NCBI GenBank assembly: GCA_044224605.1
Contig: JBGAKC010000005.1
Span: forward strand, 79,906 to 143,905
Origin: UBA7672 sp044224605
GTDB taxonomy: Bacteria > Pseudomonadota > Alphaproteobacteria > Caulobacterales > Hyphomonadaceae
Direction: 5' to 3'
Length of the DNA: 64,000 bases
The stretch's first letter is position 1. The number at the start of each line of letters is the position of its first letter. Position numbers and translations under genes: made by a program. A model generated the notes under the pieces. The model was not told the DNA's origin, ran no database searches, and saw only the letters and a program-made list of their open reading frames with translations. Shown in pieces: positions 57,568 to 64,000 of this stretch.

Positions 57568-57942
57568 CGGCAGCTCCTTCAACCGTCCGCCTCAATCCAT
57601 TCTCGTGCAAACCAATCTCCGCGCTCGTTGCCGTCCTTGTCAAATTGGCGGCTCTAAGTCCGCCGTAACGCTGAACGTGGCAATCCGACTGACTCGGCCG
57701 CGAGCCGTCAGTCATTTGACCTAGCAAAGGCGGCTGGGTGTCGCCGACAACCGTGATTGAAGCCTGCTCGCTACGAACCGATCCAATTCAGGGGAAGACA
57801 GTCGACTTGAGCGGCATGACGACGAGATGTTCAAACCCAGCGCTCCGCGCCATACAGTGGGACGATGCGGAAGCCCCGCTCCGCCCGTCCGCCCTGCCAA
57901 TTGGATGTCACTTGTTGATTGTGTGCGCCAATCCAAACTAGC
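57568..57942. other. Intergenic region between hydrolase and cytochrome genes
   Basis: A 375-bp stretch between divergent genes. No frame has convincing protein text. It must hold both promoters; no boxes or repeats were recognised. Confidence 0.5.
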
Positions 57943-58371
57943 ATGCCGCAAAGTCGGGAGGACAACATACTCGGGGCGATCCGCAGGACACAGGAGCGGT
58001 TGAGCGTATGCGCCCTCTCGCTGGCTTTGGCTGCTTGCGCCGTTGAGCCGGTGGCAAGCACCTCCGAGCCTGTGCCGGCCTCCCTCTTGCTGGCGTCAGC
58101 TTCCTCTGCCTCGACCGGATCGAGAACTGGGTCCGCGGACGAACAAAGCGACACGGAAATCCACTCGAGCGGCGAGCTGCTGTATCAGGAACGTTGCGCC
58201 ACCTGTCATGATACAGGGCGCGCACCTCCACGTAGCCGGATCGCCGCCAATACGCCAACGGAAATACTAGATGCTCTGGACACAGGCTTCATGGCGGCCA
58301 TTGCCCTTTTCCTGACGCCTGAACAGAAGACGATACTCGCGCGACATCTAAGCGACGGGCAGGATCCATAG
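57943..58371 (+). CDS. Lipoprotein c-type cytochrome
   Basis: A protein of about 142 residues. A hydrophobic segment (LSVCALSLALAACAVEP) ends in a lipobox LAAC. After a Ser/Ala-rich linker, LLYQERCATCHDTGRAP holds the haem-binding CxxCH, and GFMAAIALFLTPEQKTILAR supplies the distal Met and final helix. It should carry one haem in the periplasm. The start is uncertain; ATG 57943 is one option, a start closer to the hydrophobic segment is possible. Electron partner unknown. Confidence 0.82.
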   Translation: MPQSREDNILGAIRRTQERLSVCALSLALAACAVEPVASTSEPVPASLLLASASSASTGSRTGSADEQSDTEIHSSGELLYQERCATCHDTGRAPPRSRIAANTPTEILDALDTGFMAAIALFLTPEQKTILARHLSDGQDP

Positions 58372-58582
58372 GGCCAAGCGCCAGGGCAGACTAGACAGTC
58401 GATCGCCCCCGCTGCCTCGGAAAAGGCTGGTGCGGGCCATGCGCGCTCTCCGGGGCTAGCCCGTGGCGAGGGCCGGATGCCGCCGTCTCCAGCCCCTACG
58501 TATCGATTTTGAGAATTGATGGGATAGATAAATCACCGCGTCGTTCGGGAGATGCACGTGAAAGCTGGTTTGGGGGATCGAG

Positions 58583-59119
58583 ATGCGAACATTCATTGTC
58601 GCATTGGCTCTTGCTTCATCGGTTTGCGCCGAGGGTCACGCGCAGCCCTCGTATGGGGAAGCTGACGCCGTCGGCGAAGGCTTGAAGCTTTGTAGCTATC
58701 AGTTTGGCGAAGATCAGCCGTCGGTCGCCATGACGTCAGCAGCACGGACCTTGATGTGGACCGACGTAAGCAGGCCCGGAGTTCTCGGGTTTGAAAAGAG
58801 CGGTCCATTTGGGAAAATAGTTGTTTGGGCGCCATCGTCGCCAGACAAATCGCTCTGCGAACTGGCCGTCACGCCTCCCGCTGCTGGGATGGCGGAGAAC
58901 ATACAAGACAAAGACGAGATGTTTGCCCGGCTATCCGCTTTCATTCGTACAGCATGGCCGGACCCGCGAACCGATTACCTGCGGAAGGTATCGGAGTATT
59001 CTTCGGTTCTAATGACGCGCTATTCGGCGACTGATCAGAACATTCTAATTGGCGAATGGGAGCCCACGGACACCGACAAACCAGTGCTGTTCGTGTCGTG
59101 GCGTAGACAGAATCGATGA
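58583..59119 (+). CDS. Hypothetical secreted protein, 178 residues
   Basis: MRTFIVALALASSVCAEGHA is a signal peptide (cleavage near HAQ). The mature protein has two Cys (LCSYQF, LCELAV) that may pair, a helical stretch (DKDEMFARLSAFIRTAWPDP) and a strand-rich end (NILIGEWEPTD, VLFVSWRRQNR). No family recognised. The 211-bp gap before it shows nothing else. Confidence 0.65.
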   Translation: MRTFIVALALASSVCAEGHAQPSYGEADAVGEGLKLCSYQFGEDQPSVAMTSAARTLMWTDVSRPGVLGFEKSGPFGKIVVWAPSSPDKSLCELAVTPPAAGMAENIQDKDEMFARLSAFIRTAWPDPRTDYLRKVSEYSSVLMTRYSATDQNILIGEWEPTDTDKPVLFVSWRRQNR

Positions 59120-59155
59120 AGATCGATCCACGTTCTGTCTCCTTAGGGCCATGAA

Positions 59156-59740
59156 CTACCGCACCGAGATAACCACGGGAGTGGCCGGGCGGGCGGACCC
59201 GTCGGCGCACAGCGTCTGTATGCTGGTGATGATCACAACGTCGCCGGGACCCGCTTTCTGGAGCAGGCCCTGAGCATCATTCCCGAACCTGGCGTCAGCG
59301 TTGTGGATCTGCGTCCGTTCGCGCGACCGCACCGAAATCAATGCGACATCGTAGGATTGAACGTCGCACTTGTGGCCGACCGACAACGACCCTGGCATGA
59401 CAGCAACGACACCGGCCTGAGCCCTGAGCTGACTGGCGGGGAGTTCGCCCTGATTGTAGCTGGCGCCCAGCATGCCGACAGGGCGCAGAGTCGCGAGATC
59501 GATCATGACACCGGGCGGTGTCGCTAGAACTGAGCCGGATTCGACCGGTGTTGGCGCAGGCGGTTCCGGCTGAGGCGCGGGGACGGATACACCTGTGTCG
59601 GGCGCATTATTCGCGGCGATGTTTTCCGCGTCTGGCGAACCAAGCCCCAGCGCGTCAAGCGCCGCACCGCCAAAGAAATGGCCGCCGACAAAGGCTACCA
59701 CAAGCGCGATGAGCATTGCCGCCAAGAGCACCAAACGCAT
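59156..59740 (-). CDS. Hypothetical membrane-anchored protein with GldM-C-like domain
   Basis: A 194-residue protein. MRLVLLAAMLIALVVAFVGG anchors it; a Pro-rich linker (VPAPQPEPPAPTPVES) follows, then a beta-rich domain (YDVALISVRSRERTQIHNAD, PGDVVIITSIQTLCADGSAR) whose closing pattern resembles the GldM C-terminal domain; this similarity is tentative. The ATG at 59740 fits the anchor; the frame is open to 59866. Confidence 0.65.
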   Translation of the reverse strand: MRLVLLAAMLIALVVAFVGGHFFGGAALDALGLGSPDAENIAANNAPDTGVSVPAPQPEPPAPTPVESGSVLATPPGVMIDLATLRPVGMLGASYNQGELPASQLRAQAGVVAVMPGSLSVGHKCDVQSYDVALISVRSRERTQIHNADARFGNDAQGLLQKAGPGDVVIITSIQTLCADGSARPATPVVISVR

Positions 59741-59936
59741 GATTGACCTCCCCGGCCTCGTCCCTGAACCGGCTAATTTTAGCACGCCCGGAGGTCGATG
59801 CGTAGACGGAGGGAGAGAGGAAAACCGTAAGGTTGTCTCGAAGAGGCTCTGCAATCGTTTCGACATGCTGGGGGCAGTCGCGCCACCGCCCGGCTCAGGA
59901 CAGAATCTGAGCGCGCGACGGTGGCGCCAAATGTCT

Positions 59937-60004
59937 GGAATGGGCCATCGACGCCGCTCATCGGTTTCCCTTGGTTAGGTCTTGATCTCGCCGAAACCGG
60001 TCGC
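59937..60004. repeat. Intergenic repeat, copy B
   Basis: GGAATGGGCCATCGACG at the left and GATCTCGCCGAAACCGGTCGC at the right align with copy A at 60478. The 59741-60087 stretch has no gene besides this. Confidence 0.7.
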
Positions 60005-60087
60005 CGACCTCCCCCGGGTTGTTTCCAGGGCCAGCCTCTACTGCCCCCAGGGCACCCAGTAGGTACGAAACCTCTCGGATGAACCCG

Positions 60088-60351
60088 TTAGGTTTTACCT
60101 GGCCCCACAGACATCGATGCAAGGGTATTGATCATGGCAAGCATCCGCTTCTCGGCATGAATGTCGACAGCTTCCCCAAGCTCGATCAAGGCATCTTCAA
60201 TCGCAATGATCGCCTGCGCCTTGCCGAGTACCTCTTCCGCGATCAACTTTCGAAGCACGCATTCTGTGACCTCTCCCACGTCGACTCGAAAAGACCCCTC
60301 GCTCGGCATTTTCCGCCTCTGGGTCTGTGAATAGACAAGACGAATGCTCAT
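60088..60351 (-). CDS. Hypothetical small helical protein, 87 residues
   Basis: MSIRLVYSQTQRRKMPSEGS leads to a helical stretch (LRKLIAEEVLGKAQAIIAIE, DALIELGEAVDIHAEKRMLA) with protein-like composition. A weak GGA box precedes. It sits between repeat copies A and B. No family recognised; could be chance. Confidence 0.45.
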   Translation of the reverse strand: MSIRLVYSQTQRRKMPSEGSFRVDVGEVTECVLRKLIAEEVLGKAQAIIAIEDALIELGEAVDIHAEKRMLAMINTLASMSVGPGKT

Positions 60352-60477
60352 CGTCGAAATCCATGCCTCGCTGACGATAGGCGAAAAGGATCATGCGCCG
60401 GCCTTTCGCGGGTTGGCCCAGATCAAACCCTTCAACCGGTAAGTCACGCGGCTGGAGTTGGGTAGCGGCGAGAGGCC

Positions 60478-60544
60478 GGAATGGGTCATCGACGACATTC
60501 GGCCACTCCCCTGGCGAGGTCGGGATCTCGCCGATTTCGGTCGC
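60478..60544. repeat. Intergenic repeat, copy A
   Basis: GGAATGGGTCATCGACG and GATCTCGCCGATTTCGGTCGC mark the ends. It aligns with copy B over about 68 bp and with copy C at lower identity. The 60352-60629 stretch holds nothing else convincing. Confidence 0.7.
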
Positions 60545-60629
60545 TCGGCATGTGAACATTCAATCCTTCGAACCGCCGGGGGGTTGGGCGCAACGCCCCA
60601 GAGATGATCAACAGTAAGGAACCGCGGCC

Positions 60630-60974
60630 TTACGTCGACCTCGCAGGGTCGTTTTCAAGAAGGATCGGCTGCCCATGCGGGGTGGCATGCGCCGCACGCT
60701 GCCAAGCTTCGGTCAGCGTATCCACATCGATCTTCGTCGTCACGTTCAAGGATACCAGCAGCCTCTCAAGCGCGGCGAGCCAGGCAGCGTAATAGTTGTC
60801 GCCACCGGGCGCCTTCACCTGCCGGGACAGCTCATCGGCCCATCGGGTCCAGCTGAACAGGCCGCGTTCATGCAATGCGACCACCATCGCAAAGGCTTCA
60901 GCCTGCCACGGCTCCGCGAAGACGGGGGCCTCGGGGGAGAGATCAGGCCGGGACAAGATAGCTCTCCCATGCAT
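60630..60974 (-). CDS. Nitrile hydratase accessory (activator) protein
   Basis: A protein of about 114 residues. APVFAEPWQAEAFAMVVALH, ERGLFSWTRWADELSRQVKA and YYAAWLAALERLLV match the small NHase activator (P14K/NhlE type), related to the N-terminus of the beta subunit; it helps insert cobalt by subunit exchange. The ATG at 60974 overlaps the beta gene by 32 bp; a later start is possible. Last gene of the alpha-beta-accessory operon. Confidence 0.82.
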   Translation of the reverse strand: MHGRAILSRPDLSPEAPVFAEPWQAEAFAMVVALHERGLFSWTRWADELSRQVKAPGGDNYYAAWLAALERLLVSLNVTTKIDVDTLTEAWQRAAHATPHGQPILLENDPARST

Positions 60975-61602
60975 CGATGCTGACACTGAGGCCGGGATCG
61001 GCCGCCTCTCCCCACAACTCCTTGCCGGCAAACACAACCGTGTAGACGTAGTCCGGCGCTTCCCCCGCACCATGTGCGTTTGTGTCCGGAAACACATAGC
61101 CGCCATTCACGGCCTCGATCGTGCCGTGACAGTCACGCGCATAGCGCGGCAGGCGGGTGTGACCGCTCGGATGAGTCTTGCGCGTGCGGACACGATCGCC
61201 AACGGCGAAACGCGGCGGGGCGGCCACCGGCCGATCGCACGGTCCGCCACGTGCCAATGTCGCGGAGACCTTGTCAGCGGTGAGGATGCTCATCGCTCCG
61301 GGCCCCGGATCGACAGCGCGCTGCGCACCAAGGTCAGCTGCCGTGATCAAGCCATGCCTGAGCAGCAACGCCGCAAGCGCCTTGAACCAGATCTCGTAGT
61401 AGCTGGATGCGTAGTAGACGGCGGGATGCAGCGACTCGCGCGCATGCCGGCTCTCGTCGATGGTCCATTTGCCGAGTGCGCCCGCGCAGAGAGTGAGGCC
61501 AAGCACACGCCCCTCCCACGGAGCATGGAACACAGGCTCGTCAATCTCCGGCGCGACTAGCCCGAAGCCCATCTGGCCGCCGAGATCCTGTGGTCCGTTC
61601 AT
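60943..61602 (-). CDS. nthB: Nitrile hydratase subunit beta
   Basis: A 219-residue subunit starting MNGPQDLGGQMGFGLVAPEI, the typical NHase beta start. RHARESLHPAVYYASSYYEI is the helical part, and the C-terminal SH3-like barrel is FAVGDRVRTRKTHPSGHTRL, PRYARDCHGTIEAVNGGYVF. It pairs with alpha to hydrate nitriles to amides. Start overlaps the alpha stop by 4 bp (ATGA). Confidence 0.93.
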   Translation of the reverse strand: MNGPQDLGGQMGFGLVAPEIDEPVFHAPWEGRVLGLTLCAGALGKWTIDESRHARESLHPAVYYASSYYEIWFKALAALLLRHGLITAADLGAQRAVDPGPGAMSILTADKVSATLARGGPCDRPVAAPPRFAVGDRVRTRKTHPSGHTRLPRYARDCHGTIEAVNGGYVFPDTNAHGAGEAPDYVYTVVFAGKELWGEAADPGLSVSIDAWESYLVPA

Positions 61603-62228
61603 GGCCGACCCGGAGACTGTGGAAGCCCTGTCCCGATCATGCTATCTCGCGTCACCAGGCCGGCAAGCGCTTCGGCGTCGAGATCATCAGCACCGGCGGG
61701 ACGCTGCGGAATGACGAGATAGCGCAGCTCCGCCGTGGAATCCCAAACCCGGATCGACGTGTCGGCGGGCAGCGTGAGGCCGAACTCCGCCAGCACGCCG
61801 CGTGGATCGATGACCGCGCGCGAACGATAAGGCGGCGACTTGTACCAGACCGGCGGCAGACCAAGCACCGACCACGGATAACAGGAGCACAGCGTGCACA
61901 CGACGAGGTTGTGCACGCTGTCCGTGTTGAACACCGCCCGCATATGTTCGCCCTGCCTACCTGCATATCCCAGCGAAGCAATGGCGGCCGTTGCGTCTGT
62001 CTTCAGCCACGCCGCGAAGCCGGGATCGGTCCACGCCCTTGCAACGACATGCGCGCCGTTGCGGGGGCCGATTTTCGTCTCGTAGGTCTCGACAATGGCG
62101 TCGATAGCCGCGGGATCGACCAGCCCCTTGCCGACGAGGATGGATTCCAGCGCACGCACGCGGGCCGCCATCGGGTCAAGCTCGTTGTCAGGGTGATCCT
62201 CGTCATGATCGTGATGATCGTGCGCCAT
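61599..62228 (-). CDS. nthA: Nitrile hydratase subunit alpha, cobalt type
   Basis: A 209-residue metal-binding subunit. The metal claw VCTLCSCYPW (codons for CTLCSC at 61881-61898) has Thr, as in Co-type enzymes; Fe-type has Ser. Its Cys residues are oxidised in the mature enzyme. Other family text: GAHVVARAWTDPGFAAWL, PPYRSRAVIDPRGVLAEFGL and MRYLVIPQRPAG-like LRYLVIPQRPAG. The N-terminus is His/Asp-rich (MAHDHHDHDEDHPD), possibly for metal binding. No amidase or cobalt transporter is adjacent. Confidence 0.95.
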   Translation of the reverse strand: MAHDHHDHDEDHPDNELDPMAARVRALESILVGKGLVDPAAIDAIVETYETKIGPRNGAHVVARAWTDPGFAAWLKTDATAAIASLGYAGRQGEHMRAVFNTDSVHNLVVCTLCSCYPWSVLGLPPVWYKSPPYRSRAVIDPRGVLAEFGLTLPADTSIRVWDSTAELRYLVIPQRPAGADDLDAEALAGLVTRDSMIGTGLPQSPGRP

Positions 62229-62625
62229 GCAGCGATAGTAGAACCGCAACCCAACCACGGACAAGTCGGAGACGCGGGAACAAGGGCTTTGGGCCGTCAA
62301 CCCAGCCGAACCAGAGGTTGCGTGGCTTCAGCAAGCCGGGATAGTTACGGCACGGTCTGGCAGAAACAGATCCATGCGCGCATACTGGATACGCAGGGCG
62401 AGCACGCCACGACCGCAATGGGCCGAGGCTGTGTGAAAGCGCACGGACGATTTTGCGCTGCAGAATCTTGCGTTGAGCGCCCAATCAATACTTCGATGCG
62501 GATGATGTCTCGCGAATAGACTTGGCGCACGAAATTCTGTTTCGCAGCTTGTTGGCTCTTCGGCGTTTCCACACATGGGGTAATCGCGGAGCAAGCTACC
62601 TTGGGATTGTGCCCCCGTTTGAGGG
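62229..62625. other. Intergenic region between nthA and the IS110 element
   Basis: No gene with protein character was seen in these 397 bp. It must contain the nthA promoter (minus strand) and the left end of the IS element, whose exact tip I cannot place: no target duplication or terminal repeat is visible, as expected for IS110. Confidence 0.5.
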
Positions 62626-62701
62626 TGGTTGTTCCCCGATAAGATGGAAGAACGGGCTCACGACTGGACGCCGGGCCCAAGCATCGAATGGAGAACAACC
62701 A
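62626..62701 (+). ncRNA. Structured leader of the IS110 element, candidate bridge-RNA segment
   Basis: TGGTTGTTC (62626-62634) and GAACAACCA (62693-62701) form a perfect 9-bp stem closing a 58-nt loop that itself contains GC-rich complementary stretches (CCCG...CGGG). It ends at the transposase ATG. IS110 elements are now known to make a bridge RNA from a non-coding end; whether this stem belongs to it or controls translation is inference. Confidence 0.4.
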
Positions 62702-63720
62702 TGGGCGACTATATTGGTCTCGACGTGTCTTTGAAAGAGACGGCTGTGTCTGTGCGGCGTGACGGTAAGCGGATCTGGCGTGGCAAGTGCCCTTCTGACC
62801 CGAGCCTGTTAGCAGAGATGATCCGCAGGCGAGCGCCGATGGCGAAGCGGGTGGTGTTCGAGACTGGCCCGCTTTCAGTCTGGTTCTACCACGCGCTCAG
62901 CGCTGAAGGCCTTCCTGCAATCTGCATTGATGCGCGCCACGCCAAAGCGGCGTTGGACATGGCGGCGAACAAGACGGACGCCAACGATGCCGACGGCTTG
63001 GCGCACTTGGCCGAAGTGGGCTTCTTCCGTGAAGTGCGTGTGAAGGGTTACGACAGCATGCTGACCCGCACCCTCGTCTCCGCGCGCAACCGGCTTGTCA
63101 GGATCACGACCGAGCTTTCCAACCAGGTCCGTGGGTTGATGAAGACGTTCGGGCTGGTCGTGCCTCCGGGTAAGGGCGGCCAGTTCGAAGCCCATGTGCA
63201 TCGCCTCCTCATCGATCAAGAGGGACTGGCGCGTATCGTTCTACCCGTACTCCAAGCATGGCGGAACGTGCGGGTTCAGGCCGCTGAACTCGGGCGACAG
63301 CTTATCGCTAGCGCCAGGCAAAGCGCGGCTTGCCGACAGCTTATGTCCATACCTGGCGTCGGAGCCGTCACGGCGAGCGCGTTCGCAACCGCTATCGAAG
63401 ATCCCGCGAACTTTAAAACGTCGCGTTCGGTGGGCGCATGGCTCGGCCTGACCACGCGCCGCTATCAGTCTGGAGAAATTGACTATGATGGTCACATCTC
63501 AAGACGCGGCGACGCTCATCTCCGGGGCCTGCTCTATGAAGCCGCGACGGTCATCCTGACGCGCGCGCATGCGCAGAGCGATCTTCGCACCTGGGGACTC
63601 AAATTGAGGGAGAAGGTCGGCTTCAAACGCGCCGCGGTCGCTGTCGCACGCAAGCTGGCCGTCATCATGCATGCGATGTTGAAATCCGGCCGAGACTTCG
63701 AACGGGCTGGCGCCGCATAG
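62701..63720 (+). mobile_element. IS110-family transposase (intact)
   Basis: A 339-residue recombinase. The N-terminal DEDD RuvC-like domain shows Asp 8 (YIGLDVSLKE), Glu 54 (VVFETGPLSV) and Asp 93/96 (NKTDANDADGL). The C-terminal Transposase_20 domain shows LMSIPGVGAVTASAFATAIE, SVGAWLGLTTRRYQSGEIDY (catalytic Ser region) and RKLAVIMHAMLKSG. Length and all motifs are intact, so it may be active. It differs clearly from the remnant at 36648. It lies next to the nitrile hydratase operon. Confidence 0.93.
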
Positions 63721-64000
63721 TCATCCACACCGCTCTCCACGCGCCTGACCAAGGCGTCTTGAGACGTCCCTGCCGGGACGTGGACCGAACCATTCCGTCG
63801 AGGCTGTTGCATCATCGAGCAGAAATGCCCGAGGCGTGCGGTTCACACATAGGAAGGTTCACCCGCGAAGCCCCATCATGCGGCGAGCTCGTGTCGACCG
63901 CGAAGACAACCGTGCATCCGGCAAAGGACAGTCTACAGACGCAAAATTGGTCTTGCGTTCCAGAGAGCGATTAGACAACAGCCTCGGCCAGGTCCAGACA
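63721..64000. other. Right flank of the IS110 element
   Basis: No convincing gene. A 7-bp hairpin (ACGTCCC at 63764-63770 with GGGACGT at 63775-63781, 4-nt loop) follows the transposase stop by about 45 bp and could be a terminator or part of the element's right-end RNA. The end of the element was not located. Confidence 0.45.

Noticed and set aside
60352..60559. Minus-strand frame through repeat copy A
   Set aside because: It runs through the intergenic repeat and lacks conservation of frame with copy B.
63759..63974. Small + strand frame after the IS110 transposase
   Set aside because: Begins inside the hairpin region, no ribosome site, no family.

Overview
The window is about 64 kb of high-G+C DNA with dense, short-spaced genes on both strands. 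Gene content points to an alphaproteobacterium, most likely Caulobacterales/Hyphomonadaceae-like: recA-alaS synteny, an imperfect GTTC-N7-GTTC SOS box at recA, a gltD/gltB locus, a DUF5076 protein, an alkylsulfatase and TonB-dependent receptors with secreted or lipoprotein neighbours. The genus is not determinable by eye. No rRNA, tRNA or CRISPR array was seen.

Layout. 1-20 kb is mostly core genome: a truncated BlaI-type repressor with candidate operators, a secreted Ala/Gly-rich protein, an M23 peptidase, a VOC-trmJ pair, icd with a clear terminator, alaS, recA, a thiolase-like enzyme, htpX, prfA, a MAPEG protein and ilvD, interleaved with small lipoproteins. 20-30 kb holds two winged-helix/TPR regulators around an acyl-CoA synthetase, a cupin, an M20 peptidase, a Tat-exported Gfo/Idh/MocA oxidoreductase, and the second of three members of an unnamed secreted family (signature YACHEGNY). 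30-33 kb is an accessory patch of small genes, including a secreted protein made of seven two-cysteine modules and an orphan PcrA-tail-like Tudor protein. 33-40 kb has a DNA glycosylase, a two-gene membrane pair with the third YACHEGNY paralogue, an IS110 remnant, an NDUFA9-like SDR, and adjacent amj and uppP. 40-47 kb is the glutamate synthase operon, with a small DUF6614-type gene between gltD and gltB.

47-64 kb is accessory and partly decaying. It contains remnants of a GFA-family gene and a VapC-like PIN gene, a DUF3833 lipoprotein, two TonB-dependent receptors next to an SdsA-type alkylsulfatase (probable uptake and cleavage of sulfate esters), an alpha/beta hydrolase whose nucleophile serine is alanine, a lipoprotein cytochrome c, three diverged copies of an intergenic repeat, and a cobalt-type nitrile hydratase operon (alpha, beta, accessory protein) next to an IS110 transposase. 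The IS110 gene has a structured non-coding leader that may belong to a bridge RNA.

The best candidates for something undescribed are the three-paralogue YACHEGNY family with its membrane partners, the seven-module cysteine protein with its small coupled neighbours, the serine-less hydrolase, and the dispersed intergenic repeat. All functional calls come from reading the sequence, not from database searches.
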